Assembly (NCBI RefSeq): GCF_000621585.1
Contig: NZ_JHXY01000028.1
Coordinates: forward strand, 1-34,374
DNA length: 34,374 nucleotides
DNA from: [Eubacterium] cellulosolvens LD2006
Lineage (GTDB): Bacteria; Bacillota; Clostridia; Lachnospirales; Lachnospiraceae
Direction of reading: 5' to 3'
The position numbers were made by a program, and so were the translations under genes. This document shows, one piece after another, positions 1-9,489 of this stretch (the first letter of the stretch is position 1; every line of letters begins with the position of its first letter). The notes under the pieces were generated by a model. It was given only the letters and a program-made list of their open reading frames with translations, was not told where the DNA came from and searched no databases.

Positions 1-2
1 AT

Positions 3-578
3 CTTCTCTTTGTAAATCTTGTTATGGACAGTCTCGGCGCCATCATGCTCGGAAATGAGCCGGCACTTGAGAAGTACATGACAGAGAAGCCGAGACGCAG
101 AGATGAAAGTATTGTCAGCAAATCCATGGCCCTTCAGATCGGAATCATGGCGATCTGGATGACACTTGTCAGCTTCTGTTTCCTGAAATTACCGGTATTC
201 AGAGATCTTTATGGAACCGAGGAGAAGCTGCGCACAGCGTTCTTTGTACTCTTTGTTGTGGCGGCGCTGTTTAACGGCTTCAATGTCCGCGACAACGGCT
301 TTGGCATATTCAAGGGCTTAAAAGACAATCCGGGATTCCTGAAAGTGTGGTTTACTATTGTTCTTGTTCAGGCGCTGATTGTAAATGCTGCGCTGATTCC
401 TCTGGATGTATTTAAGTGGATCGGCTCGATGTTCAGCTGTACGCCGTTCGGATGGCAGGGATGGGTGGTCGTATTTGTCCTTGCATTTACAATGATTCCG
501 GTAGACCTGCTTCGAAAAGCATTGATGGGGACTCGTAGAGAAAACAGAGGAGGAGTAAAAGAATGGCAATCAGCTTAA
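3..578 (+). CDS. Calcium-type cation-transporting P-type ATPase, C-terminal part (5' end outside window)
   Basis: The reading frame is open from the first bases of the window, so the gene starts upstream; the ATG at 24 is internal. The visible residues begin LLFVNLVMDSLGAIMLGNEP, which matches the membrane segment after the hinge of IIA/IIB calcium ATPases (compare the NLxMDxLGAxxLxxEP pattern of PMCA/SERCA-like pumps). At least three hydrophobic segments follow, then a basic C-terminal tail. The catalytic DKTGT site and nucleotide domain lie outside the window. The last 16 bases overlap the next gene, a TerA-like protein, which suggests translational coupling. TerD-family proteins bind calcium, so pairing them with a calcium pump is functionally plausible, but the ion specificity is inferred only from the C-terminal signature. 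Confidence 0.85.
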   Translation, partial: LLFVNLVMDSLGAIMLGNEPALEKYMTEKPRRRDESIVSKSMALQIGIMAIWMTLVSFCFLKLPVFRDLYGTEEKLRTAFFVLFVVAALFNGFNVRDNGFGIFKGLKDNPGFLKVWFTIVLVQALIVNAALIPLDVFKWIGSMFSCTPFGWQGWVVVFVLAFTMIPVDLLRKALMGTRRENRGGVKEWQSA

Positions 579-1174
579 GTAAGGGACAGAAAATCAGCTT
601 GAAAAAGAACGAGCAAAGACATGGACTCGGAGAAATACTGGTCAATTTGAACTGGAATTCCCAGCCGGAAAGACAGGGGTTCCTGGCGGGTTTATTTGGC
701 GGAAAGTCTGGAATTGACCTTGATTTGGGATGTTTATTCGAATTAAAAAATGGACAGATAGGTGCCGTTCAGGCGCTTGGGAATTCATTTGGAAACCTCG
801 CTTCACCGCCGTACATATCGTTGGATGGAGACGATCGAACCGGGGATTCTGATGCGGGTGAAACGCTCAGAATAAACGGGGATAAAATTTCCGAGATAAA
901 GAGAATTCTCGTCTATACATTTATATATGAGGGAATAGCGAACTGGAAACATGCTGACGCAACGGTGACGATCAAATATCCCGGGGCAGAAGATATTATC
1001 GTGAAAATGGATTCGTATGATTCATCTCAGATCATGTGTGGGTTGGCATTGTTTCAGAATGTAAATGATGAGACATTCAGCGTGGAAAAAATCGTGCAGT
1101 TTTACCAGGGCCATGAGGAGCTCGACCGACAGTTCGGTTGGGGAATTCAGTGGGAACCGGGGAGAAAAGAATAA
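563..1174 (+). CDS. TerD-superfamily protein, TerA-like
   Basis: This 203-residue protein starts MAISLSKGQKISL, the usual opening strand of TerD domains. Its body has the TerA-type pattern: GIDLDLGCLFEL, then GAVQALGN, then SLDGDDRTGD and a GETLRINGD motif. In TerA/TerD domains the acidic clusters (DLDLG, DGDDRTGD) supply calcium ligands. No signal peptide or membrane segment is visible, so it should be cytoplasmic. The start ATG lies inside the end of the upstream ATPase gene (16-base overlap), preceded by GAGGAGG at about 547-553. It is followed 39 bases later by a classical TerD gene. Family membership is clear. The role is unknown beyond the general association of Ter proteins with tellurite, phage and envelope stress. 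Confidence 0.88.
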   Translation: MAISLSKGQKISLKKNEQRHGLGEILVNLNWNSQPERQGFLAGLFGGKSGIDLDLGCLFELKNGQIGAVQALGNSFGNLASPPYISLDGDDRTGDSDAGETLRINGDKISEIKRILVYTFIYEGIANWKHADATVTIKYPGAEDIIVKMDSYDSSQIMCGLALFQNVNDETFSVEKIVQFYQGHEELDRQFGWGIQWEPGRKE

Positions 1175-1213
1175 GAGTGAAAATACGCATTGTAAAAAAG
1201 AGAGGAGATTATT

Positions 1214-1798
1214 ATGGCTATCAATTTATCTAAAGGACAGAAAGTGAGTTTGACAAAAGGAAATCCAAGTTTGAAAAGAATTCTTGTAGGACTTGGGTGG
1301 GATGAGAATACATTTGATACCGGTATCGATTTCGACCTGGATGCATCGGCATTTTTGTTAGGTGCAAATGACAGATGCCCTACGGAGAAAGAGTTTATTT
1401 TCTACGGGAACCTTGAGCATCCGAGCGGATCGGTAAAGCATATGGGTGATGATCTGACGGGAGGACAGGGAAACAGTGATTGCGAGCAGATCAAGATCGA
1501 CATCAGCCGGCTTCCACAGAATATTGACAAAATCGGATTTACAGTAACCATTTATCAGGCAGAGAACAGAAAACAGAATTTTGGGCAGGTATCCAATGCC
1601 TACATAAGAATTGTGGATGAGGAGACCAATAATGAGCTGATCCGCTATGATCTGGGAGAAGATTTCTCCATAGAGACGGCGGTAGTAGTAGGCGAACTGT
1701 ATCGGCATGATAATGAATGGAAATTCAATGCAATCGGCAGCGGATACCAGGGCGGATTGGCGGCATTGTGCGCGCATTATGGAATAGACGCGGAATAA
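1214..1798 (+). CDS. terD: TerD-family calcium-binding stress protein
   Basis: This 194-residue protein is a full-length single TerD domain of normal size. It opens [18 protein letters not shown] and carries the two hallmark acidic motifs, [11 protein letters not shown] and [20 protein letters not shown], which form the calcium sites in characterised TerD proteins. It ends with the conserved GxYxxGLAALCxxYGxD-type tail (here [14 protein letters not shown]). GAGGAG at about 1201-1206 supports the start. It sits between the TerA-like gene and the vWA gene, an arrangement seen in Ter networks where vWA proteins (TerY type) partner TerD proteins. The symbol denotes family; orthology to plasmid TerD, TerE or TerZ cannot be separated by eye. 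Confidence 0.9.
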   Translation: MAINLSKGQKVSLTKGNPSLKRILVGLGWDENTFDTGIDFDLDASAFLLGANDRCPTEKEFIFYGNLEHPSGSVKHMGDDLTGGQGNSDCEQIKIDISRLPQNIDKIGFTVTIYQAENRKQNFGQVSNAYIRIVDEETNNELIRYDLGEDFSIETAVVVGELYRHDNEWKFNAIGSGYQGGLAALCAHYGIDAE

Positions 1799-1826
1799 AT
1801 CCATGACGAAGAGATCTGTGTACAGA

Positions 1827-1853
1827 ACCCGGAATCGCAGAATTGTTCTGGGT
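1827..1853 (+). promoter_or_regulatory. Small hairpin in the terD-vWA intergenic gap
   Basis: ACCCGGAA at 1827-1834 pairs with TTCTGGGT at 1846-1853 (8 pairs including one G-T), with an 11-base loop. No T-run follows, so it is not a standard intrinsic terminator. It could be an mRNA stability or processing element, or chance. Confidence 0.25.
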
Positions 1854-1885
1854 AAAACGCGGATCGGCTTTAATGGGGGACAGGG

Positions 1886-4021
1886 ATGAGAAGATTATTG
1901 AATACCGTAATACGAAAAAGCATTTGTTTAGCAGTAGTGGCATTGCTGTTCTGCGGAGGAGTATTTACCGAAAGTATTGTAGTCTGCGCAGACGAGGAAG
2001 CGTCTCAAAACCGATTCAACGTGGAAATTGTCCTTGACGCAAGTAACTCTATGAATTATACGGATCCGGACGGCCTGAGGTATGAAGCAATCAGTCAGTT
2101 TGTCAATCTTCTGGCCAATGAGGGGAATTATCTCGGAGGAGTCGTATTCTCAAACAAAGTTGAGGCACAGCAGGCAATCACAAAAATCAGTGATGTGCAG
2201 GGAAAAGATGCTGTGACGAACACCCTTAAGTCCGTTATGTCTACAGGGGTGACGGAAAAAATGGGGTATACAAATATCGGTGACGGTATCGATGCCGCTG
2301 TCGAGGATATTGAAAAAAATGGTAGCAATGATCTTCCTTCTGTCATTGTCTTTTTAAGTGACGGAAATACGGAGATGCCGACGGATGACGAGCAGAAGGC
2401 ATCATTAAATAAAAAAGCAGAGGCAATTGAGAAAGCAAGGGAAAAAGAAATTCATGTGTATTCCATTTGCTTAAACGCAAACGGAAAGGCTGATAGATCT
2501 GAGATGGATCAGATATCCAGTGCGACCGGCGGCGAATCAAAAGAGGTAAAAAACGCCGGAGACCTGGCAGATGTTTTCCAGACCTTTTATGCGCTGATAT
2601 ACGGGTCGGCTTCCATTGCTCTTGAAGAAGGAGATTTCCCGCAAAGCGGTGAAATCAAAACCGGTTTTGAAGTTCCCGGAATCGGAGTGGAAGAGGTCAA
2701 TATCGTCGCAAACGGACAGATTGATGAGTTGCATGTATTCGATCCTGAAGGCAAGGAGAATAACTCGTCCATCAAAAAGTCCAGGACTTATGCAATGGTA
2801 AAACTGACAGAGCCCGTCCCGGGAAAGTGGTCAATCGTGACGAAGGGAAAACCGGGAACAAAGATTAAAATCAACATGGTTTATAACACGGATCTGGGTG
2901 TCATTGTCAAATCAAAAGCAGGGGAATCCATTTCTACAGGAGATCCGTTCGATATTCAGGCTGTGTTGAAAAATGGAGAGGAAGAAGTAACTGATACAGA
3001 AAAATACGGTGGTTATGAGGCGGAAGCAACCCTTATGGATGCTTACGGCAAAAAAATCGAGACGATTCCCATGTCGTTGAAGGATGGAGGTTTCTATTGT
3101 GAATGCAAACCGGATGAAGGCGTTTACTACGCTGATGTTACCATCCGGGGAAATGATCTGGAAAAGACTTCGGATGCAATAGGTCCGGTCACAGTGGCAA
3201 AAGAAGAACCACCTGTAAATACAGCTCCGGAACCGGTAGAGCAGGTCATTGAGAAAACGGTGATGATCTGGCCTGTCAAAGGGGGGAGCCTTGAACTTGA
3301 TTTAAGTAATCTTGCGAAGGATAAGCAGGATAAAAAACTCAGCTATACGATTGAGTCATCATCCTATATCGAGGGCAATGATTTCGAATGTAAAAACAAT
3401 GTACTGAAAATGACACATTTTAGTCTGTCCAGGGGATCGTTTGATATTAAGGCAACGGATACTGGCGGACTTTCCTGTCACGTTGAGTTGAAAGTACAGA
3501 CGATCAATATCGGTGCGATCGCGCTGATTGGAATCGGTGTGAGCGCGCTGGTTGCGCTCGCGGTAGTACTGATTCTACTCAGAATTGCGCTGACAAAACC
3601 GTTCCGCGGGAAAATTACCGTGCAGTCAAATGTCAGAGGGCAGATAAAAAGCAGATCGGTGGAGCCGCGGCGTGGCCGGTGCAGGCTTTCGCTCTTCCGC
3701 CTGGATGCAACCGGGTTAAATTATTCGAAATCGTACTTTCAGGCATCGGGAAGTAATTATGTGACACTGATCACAGATAAGCCCGTAATTGCCGACGGCA
3801 GAACATCAAGTAATATCAAAATTCAGAGTGGTGTTCAGACGACAATCAGAGTCCGTCAGGATTCGCCGGATGTCATACAGATTCGTTTTGATGGCCGTGT
3901 GAAAAATGTGCATGATCGTAAGTCGGCATCTGGAAGCAGACGGCCTTCCGGTCCGGCGCGGAAGAATGCTCCGGGAAGATCCGGCAGACGTGGAAGACCT
4001 GCGGGCAGGGCTGGAAGATAA
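1886..4021 (+). CDS. Membrane-anchored vWA-domain protein with basic cytoplasmic tail
   Basis: This 711-residue protein has a signal peptide (hydrophobic run about residues 12-33, ending near VVCADEE). A von Willebrand A domain follows with a complete MIDAS metal site: D51-x-S53-x-S55, T129 in TNIGDGID, and D159 in FLSDGN. Beta-rich extracellular segments come next, then one membrane helix at about residues 541-566. The cytoplasmic part (about 567-711) has a small beta-rich region and ends in a very basic R/G/P-rich tail of about 30 residues. Topology is therefore metal-binding adhesion domain outside, basic tail inside. It lies between terD and the tubulin-like gene. A role as membrane anchor or sensor for the cytoplasmic tubulin/GTPase components is inferred. 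The start ATG has GGGGGACAGGG just upstream. Confidence 0.85.
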   Translation: MRRLLNTVIRKSICLAVVALLFCGGVFTESIVVCADEEASQNRFNVEIVLDASNSMNYTDPDGLRYEAISQFVNLLANEGNYLGGVVFSNKVEAQQAITKISDVQGKDAVTNTLKSVMSTGVTEKMGYTNIGDGIDAAVEDIEKNGSNDLPSVIVFLSDGNTEMPTDDEQKASLNKKAEAIEKAREKEIHVYSICLNANGKADRSEMDQISSATGGESKEVKNAGDLADVFQTFYALIYGSASIALEEGDFPQSGEIKTGFEVPGIGVEEVNIVANGQIDELHVFDPEGKENNSSIKKSRTYAMVKLTEPVPGKWSIVTKGKPGTKIKINMVYNTDLGVIVKSKAGESISTGDPFDIQAVLKNGEEEVTDTEKYGGYEAEATLMDAYGKKIETIPMSLKDGGFYCECKPDEGVYYADVTIRGNDLEKTSDAIGPVTVAKEEPPVNTAPEPVEQVIEKTVMIWPVKGGSLELDLSNLAKDKQDKKLSYTIESSSYIEGNDFECKNNVLKMTHFSLSRGSFDIKATDTGGLSCHVELKVQTINIGAIALIGIGVSALVALAVVLILLRIALTKPFRGKITVQSNVRGQIKSRSVEPRRGRCRLSLFRLDATGLNYSKSYFQASGSNYVTLITDKPVIADGRTSSNIKIQSGVQTTIRVRQDSPDVIQIRFDGRVKNVHDRKSASGSRRPSGPARKNAPGRSGRRGRPAGRAGR

Positions 4022-4074
4022 GAGCGGATAAAACGAATGAGAAGGATACGAGAAAGTAAGAAGGGGGAATAGGA

Positions 4075-7000
4075 ATGTCCATTTATAATAAACTATCAAT
4101 CAACGCCGGTGGCGGTATCATTTCGACCAAACAGCAGGCGAAGCAGGTGAGCAATACCGCAACAATCCTGATCGGACTGGGAGGAACAGGTATTGACTGT
4201 CTGAAAACGCTGAAGACAGAAGTATATGAACGGCTGCTGCCCGATGATCCGGACGCGGTGCGGGCAGAATACAAACATATTCGATTTATCGGTGTGGATT
4301 CAGATAAATCAACGAGGGGGGATAATAACTTAACCAATAAGGATAAGAAAAAGGATGCCAAATTATCCCTGGATCCGAATAAAGAGTATTTCCCGATCGG
4401 CTACAGCGGAGACATGAGAAAACTGTTCGAGAATCCAAAAGCATTCGACAGAAAAACGGAATTCTCCTGGCTGCGCTACGATAAGATCGAAGCGCCGGCT
4501 TTGTCCGATCAGGGTGCGGCCGGCGTTCGTCAGGTCGGAAGATTTCTGATGATGGACAGGTCGAATCAGTTTATGAATAAACTGAGAGAGGAAATCAAGA
4601 TCGCGAAAACCGGTTTGCAGAATCCGTCCGTCAGCGTGCATATTTTCGCCGGGCTGAGCGGTGGAACCGGTTCCGGAACATTTCTGGACGTATGCTATAT
4701 GACGAAGTTTATAGCCAGAGAAGTCGGAGATGTAAAAACATATGGTTATTTTTTCCTTCCGGATGTGAATCTGGACAGAATACCAAATGACGCGACAGAC
4801 ATTCGCCGCTACATTCCCAAAAACGGATATGCAGCTATGCAGGAACTCGACTATTGTATGAATCTGAAGTTCAACGGCGGAAGTTTTATGCAGGATTATG
4901 GTGCGGGAACCAGAATCAACTGGGATGAGGCGCCGGTGGATATGTGTCATCTGGTATGCGCTACAAATGCAAACGGAGATGTTATTGAGAACGCGTACGA
5001 TTACGCGATGAATGTGACAACCGAGTATGTGATGAACTTCCTGACAGAAAGCGAAGATCCGGACAATTTCGGCTTAAAGTCACATCTTGGAAATTTTGAG
5101 ACTGCTGTTAGCGAAGCGGATTCCGGAAAGATCATCGGATCCAGTTTCCGTTATCTTGTGATTGGTGCCTCCTGTGCGAATATTCCCCTGAGGGAGATCA
5201 ATACCTATCTGGCCTCGGAACTTTTTAAGGAGTTTTCCGCCATCGGAGGGAATGTTCCGACGCAAACGGATGTTGAGAATCTTGCGATGGCGACGATGGC
5301 CAAAGGTGCAAAGACGGTAGGAGACATTTACGAGTCGCTGTTAAGTGAGATCGTGGGAGGACCGGCCACGGATTTTGAGTTCCTTGAAGCATATCCGGAC
5401 GACTGGAAGTTTGTGATGGATGCAGGAAACTCAGATATGTATAAGCATTATGAGGCACAGGTGGCCAAAAAGAAAAATATACTGGCCACAAATACGAAGA
5501 GCATGACAACTCCGGACAATGAGGAGTCGCTGATTGCGAAGGTGAAAAAGTATCTGACGGATGCGTCGAAAGACATTCAGCGCGGTCCGATGTATGCCGG
5601 CGGGATGATTTCGGCAGCGGAGAAACATAATCTGTTGGACATCATAGAAGGGATCAGGGCTGAGAACAAATCGCGAAGAGAAGACGAGGACGCACAGGAG
5701 AGCCTTCGGGTGCGGGATCTTGACAATGCTCGGGCAGACTTTGAAAACCGGACGAAGCGCGGTTTCATGGACAATGATTCAAAGCGCTTTGACGATTATA
5801 TTTTTTATCGGGAGGCATTCGATAAGCACGTAATCGCGATGGAACGGTACAAGGCAATTGATCGTGTTCTGGAGACGTTCAGAGAGCAGCTGATGGAATT
5901 GTCTTCCGGATATTACACGAAGCTCTGCAGAGTGATGAGCAATCTGATGGATACCTTCCGTGAAAACAGAGATTCGCTGGAAAATGACAAGGTTGTAAGC
6001 AGTTCCAAGTCGTATGTCGAGCCTATGATGACGATCTCTGAGCTGAAAAAAAACCTGGATGACGCAATTGAAAAGATCAACATTCCGGGTATGATGGAAG
6101 CGTTTATGTCCAGAGTGATTGAAAACGAAGATGCCTGGATGAAGGAAGATGAAAACAGGATCGCCAAATTTGTCAATGACTTTTTTGTGAAGGAAGCGTT
6201 TGCAAGCTTCTCGGACAAAACAATCACGTCATACCTGAAGGATAAGTATGAGATCACGGACGATGAGACCCTGACGAACAAGGTTTTTGATGAATGGATC
6301 GTACCGTTGACGAAAAAGGCACGCCCTCTTTTCTACTATAATGAGCAGATCAGAAAGGATGCCGATACTACAAAAATCGCGTTTATTTCGGTTCCAGGCG
6401 GATCCGGGCCGATTTATAAGGCGGCAAATATGCAGCATGATTTATCGGATCTGTGGACGGTAAATAAGAGCACCCTGACGGATCGAATCTTCGTTATGTG
6501 CAGTGCCTGCGCTCTCCCGCTCAGTGCGTACCGAAGATGTTCGGAGTACGAAAAAGCCTATTTTGAGAGCAGTATGCCGGGAAGGCATTACTATGAGGGC
6601 AGAGAGATTCCGGGCATGAAGTTTAATGACTGGACGAAGCTTCCTTCAATCACGCCGCAGAGTCTGATGGACAACTATGCTCCGCAGGCGCTTCTTGACA
6701 TGACAGAAGATGCCAAGAAGCTCTTCGAGGACGCTCTCTCGCAGGGGATATTAACAGCAGATAAGAAGGCATTTACCGTCGACGAGACAACAAAGGCAAA
6801 CGTACGCAGTGTCATTGATGAAGCTGTCGAAAAACTGGAGCGTGCTTCGAAACCGTCGGATATTCCGATGCTGAAGGAGGAACAGGAAAAACTGAATGGC
6901 ATCGGAGTCGAACTGACGCCGACGGATCTCATTTTCCCGGTAGCCGGAAAAGTTGGAGATGATCAATTGCAAAGAGACATTTTTGAAGATCAGTTTGTTT

Positions 7001-7530
7001 CCGCGCCGGCGTATCAGCAGACCGTAAGAGAGGCGCTCGCATCCTATAAGGAGCTGACCGAAAAACTTGATGGTGTTAAAAAAGCGCTTGGAGAAAAAGC
7101 AGAGAACATCCAGACCGTAACCGGTGGAATCAATGATTATTTCGATGCGCTGTTCAGCGGTGTTATTCAGGCGCAGGGAAAAATTGTCAGCTATAAGGAA
7201 AATGTATACGGTGTAGAAAACGAGACCATTCTCTCCAGAAGGGATGACAGTTTTAAGTTTAACCGGATCCCGATCTATCAGGGCTATGTAAGCTATATGG
7301 GATTGGAGAATGAGCTCAGGAAGAAAATAAAGAATGAGGCAAACGATCGAATCGAAAAAGAATCAAAGGAAATGCTGGATGCCTGCGACAACATGAAGGA
7401 AATGCTGACTTCGGACAGAATGTCGGGCATGGCTCAGAATGCACAGGATTTCGCGGAGTGTAAGGAAATCCTCGATTTTATCGCAAAACTGGGCGCATCT
7501 TTTGAAAGATTCCTTAGAGATAATTGCTGA
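4075..7530 (+). CDS. Giant tubulin/FtsZ-like GTPase (Tubulin_2 family)
   Basis: This 1151-residue cytoplasmic protein begins with a tubulin-type nucleotide fold. GLGGTG at residues 34-39 is the first glycine loop, and GGTGSGT at residues 196-202 is the tubulin/FtsZ signature loop (canonical GGGTGTG/S). FtsZ is usually about 350-450 residues, so this protein carries roughly 700 additional C-terminal residues, mostly charged and helical with coiled-coil character (for example about 560-720 and 900-1150). This is the architecture of Pfam Tubulin_2 proteins, which are known from conflict and Ter-linked loci but are poorly characterised. The start is supported by AAGAAGGGGGAA upstream. A decayed duplicate of two pieces of this gene lies at 30933-31098. 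GTP-dependent filament formation is inferred from the family, not shown. Confidence 0.85.
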   Translation: MSIYNKLSINAGGGIISTKQQAKQVSNTATILIGLGGTGIDCLKTLKTEVYERLLPDDPDAVRAEYKHIRFIGVDSDKSTRGDNNLTNKDKKKDAKLSLDPNKEYFPIGYSGDMRKLFENPKAFDRKTEFSWLRYDKIEAPALSDQGAAGVRQVGRFLMMDRSNQFMNKLREEIKIAKTGLQNPSVSVHIFAGLSGGTGSGTFLDVCYMTKFIAREVGDVKTYGYFFLPDVNLDRIPNDATDIRRYIPKNGYAAMQELDYCMNLKFNGGSFMQDYGAGTRINWDEAPVDMCHLVCATNANGDVIENAYDYAMNVTTEYVMNFLTESEDPDNFGLKSHLGNFETAVSEADSGKIIGSSFRYLVIGASCANIPLREINTYLASELFKEFSAIGGNVPTQTDVENLAMATMAKGAKTVGDIYESLLSEIVGGPATDFEFLEAYPDDWKFVMDAGNSDMYKHYEAQVAKKKNILATNTKSMTTPDNEESLIAKVKKYLTDASKDIQRGPMYAGGMISAAEKHNLLDIIEGIRAENKSRREDEDAQESLRVRDLDNARADFENRTKRGFMDNDSKRFDDYIFYREAFDKHVIAMERYKAIDRVLETFREQLMELSSGYYTKLCRVMSNLMDTFRENRDSLENDKVVSSSKSYVEPMMTISELKKNLDDAIEKINIPGMMEAFMSRVIENEDAWMKEDENRIAKFVNDFFVKEAFASFSDKTITSYLKDKYEITDDETLTNKVFDEWIVPLTKKARPLFYYNEQIRKDADTTKIAFISVPGGSGPIYKAANMQHDLSDLWTVNKSTLTDRIFVMCSACALPLSAYRRCSEYEKAYFESSMPGRHYYEGREIPGMKFNDWTKLPSITPQSLMDNYAPQALLDMTEDAKKLFEDALSQGILTADKKAFTVDETTKANVRSVIDEAVEKLERASKPSDIPMLKEEQEKLNGIGVELTPTDLIFPVAGKVGDDQLQRDIFEDQFVSAPAYQQTVREALASYKELTEKLDGVKKALGEKAENIQTVTGGINDYFDALFSGVIQAQGKIVSYKENVYGVENETILSRRDDSFKFNRIPIYQGYVSYMGLENELRKKIKNEANDRIEKESKEMLDACDNMKEMLTSDRMSGMAQNAQDFAECKEILDFIAKLGASFERFLRDNC

Positions 7531-7550
7531 GGTCGAAATCGGATGGGGGA

Positions 7551-9440
7551 ATGAATGTGGAGAAAGAAGGAACCGTGAAGAGTCTGAGCGCCAAGGATCT
7601 TATTGCGTATTTCACAGACAGGATGAGTAATGCAAACTATTTCGAAAACGGCATTACCACAGGCAAGGAGCCGTGCTATCCTATGGTGGTTTTCCTGCTT
7701 GGAAATGAGGCGGTCAAAGGTTATGAGCAGATGTCGGAGAACCTGTTTCAGATCTGGCCCCAGTATCAGGATGGAATTCTGTTTTTGGGGATAGAGAAAA
7801 ACGATACTGGTTTTTTACATATTCGAAGGGAGAATTCCGGGATCGTAAAAGAAGCATTGACCGCCGAAGATGTCAGCCGGCTGGTGGAGGGGTTATTCTC
7901 AGGAGAGACGCCGTATGCCAGTCTGGATCGTCTTCTGGTATATTACTTGATCGACACGGCAGGTTTCTTTGAAGAACAGGAATATGACGAGGGATGTTCT
8001 CTGCGGCTCAAGGCAGAGGAAGCACTTGGAGTAGCAAAAACCAGAGTTCTTGACATGATGATCGTCCTCCTTAAGGAAAATCAGGGAGAAAATCGGATCG
8101 GCAGTTATGTGCGCAATCGTCTGGCCGGCTACGATTTTTCCGACAGAAAGAATTCGGTAAGGAGCATACTGGTTCTGAGCAATATCAGTGAGGATAACAA
8201 AATTCTCCCATCCTGGAAAATCGCATACAGGATCGCGTCATCTGTAATTGTGCTGTCCAATAACAGCGACAGTCGTGTGACGGCAGATTTGTTTGGCGGT
8301 ATGATTTTTACAGCGGGGTATGCGCGTGTGGAAAAACCCACCGCTGACATAGCCAGCGTAATTGTAAAAAATCTTATCGAACGGTTTACGAACAAATCAA
8401 CGGGACAAAAAGCAGACTATATTTTGCAGGATGCCGGGTTTAATGAAAAGATCGGTCTTGACGGAGAAGGTGTATTAAAAATACTCAGCGATTATATAGC
8501 ACAGATCAGCGGGGATATGATTCCCTCTCCGGATCAGTTTAATCTGTTCCCGAGAAGAACGGATGAAGATATAGATCTCAGCATCATGACCGTGAAAGAG
8601 TTCAATGATGAAACGATGGGAGCCTGGAACTGCTATTTCGGCAACTTGCTGGCAAAGATGGCTCCGTCGAGAGAAAAGATCGAGTCGTGGAAAGAAGAAT
8701 ACAAAAAAGTTCTGAGGAGCAATTTCTCATTGGAAGAAAGAATCGCGTTGGCGGAGCAGATCAGAGAAGTTGAAAAGAGGATTCGGAACGTAAAGGATGT
8801 GTCCGAGCATACCGGAATCACAAAAGCTGCGGAAGAGAGTATGCGTTATATGATTGTGAACAATGACCGGTATATGGACCCGTTTGTAGAGTCTATCCAG
8901 GAAGAAGGGGAGGCCGCAACACAATTTATTGTTTCCTGGAAACAGTTTCTTCAGTCCAGGCTTCAGTTGTTTTCTGTCAGGGACGCAAACCTCGAGGAAT
9001 TCTACAAAAAGGTGTTGCAGAATTATCTGGACATTCATGAGCGGCAGGTCTTTGAGGACTTTGAGGAGGTACAGAATCTGGAGCAGTTGAAAGCGTTTTT
9101 TGAGGATAAACTCAACGAGATTTATCTCAAGAACGAAATTCTTTCGGATTCTTTTGAGGTGGAGCTCGGGGAACGGCTCAAGGATAAGGACGAGGACGTG
9201 GATGTGCAGCACTACATCAGCAATAAGCTGACAGGTGAGGATTTTCACAGGTATTTATGCGTGCAGTTCAGCCTCGGTGCCCCGGTTCTGTCTGCGATTC
9301 TTCTGAAACAGGAGGGTTCCTCCTTATATGCCAGCCTGCAAGAGGGAAACGAGAATACATATTTTTACGACACCGGGGACGGGAATATGGCAGAGTCTAC
9401 CGTTCTTTACAGAGTGAATGCGGATAATCTGATCGGATAA
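7551..9440 (+). CDS. Uncharacterised cytoplasmic protein with coiled-coil C-terminus, tubulin-like gene partner
   Basis: I do not recognise this 629-residue protein. The ATG at 7551, beside a GGATGGGGGA purine run, is preferred over an upstream in-frame TTG at 7524 that lies inside the previous gene. The N-terminal half looks like a mixed alpha/beta domain (YPMVVFLLGNEAVKG near residue 45, then GILFLGIEKNDTGFLHIRRE). The C-terminal half (about residues 360-560) is strongly charged and helical with heptad-like stretches. There is no signal peptide or membrane segment. It follows the tubulin-like gene by 20 bases, so the two are almost certainly cotranscribed. A scaffold or regulator role for the filament is inference from position alone. 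Confidence 0.75.
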   Translation: MNVEKEGTVKSLSAKDLIAYFTDRMSNANYFENGITTGKEPCYPMVVFLLGNEAVKGYEQMSENLFQIWPQYQDGILFLGIEKNDTGFLHIRRENSGIVKEALTAEDVSRLVEGLFSGETPYASLDRLLVYYLIDTAGFFEEQEYDEGCSLRLKAEEALGVAKTRVLDMMIVLLKENQGENRIGSYVRNRLAGYDFSDRKNSVRSILVLSNISEDNKILPSWKIAYRIASSVIVLSNNSDSRVTADLFGGMIFTAGYARVEKPTADIASVIVKNLIERFTNKSTGQKADYILQDAGFNEKIGLDGEGVLKILSDYIAQISGDMIPSPDQFNLFPRRTDEDIDLSIMTVKEFNDETMGAWNCYFGNLLAKMAPSREKIESWKEEYKKVLRSNFSLEERIALAEQIREVEKRIRNVKDVSEHTGITKAAEESMRYMIVNNDRYMDPFVESIQEEGEAATQFIVSWKQFLQSRLQLFSVRDANLEEFYKKVLQNYLDIHERQVFEDFEEVQNLEQLKAFFEDKLNEIYLKNEILSDSFEVELGERLKDKDEDVDVQHYISNKLTGEDFHRYLCVQFSLGAPVLSAILLKQEGSSLYASLQEGNENTYFYDTGDGNMAESTVLYRVNADNLIG

Positions 9441-9489
9441 ACGATCGGCAGGCAGTGAAATTGAGAAATACAATAGGAGAAGGTACTGT

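Noticed and set aside
563-1798. A dedicated tellurite-resistance operon
   Set aside because: Only TerD-superfamily members are present; TerB and TerC are not seen, and the neighbours point to a different system.
4363-4950. A 195-codon open frame on the - strand
   Set aside because: It lies wholly inside the tubulin-like gene, opposite its conserved glycine-loop region, and has no ribosome site or recognisable domain; it is a shadow of the coding strand.
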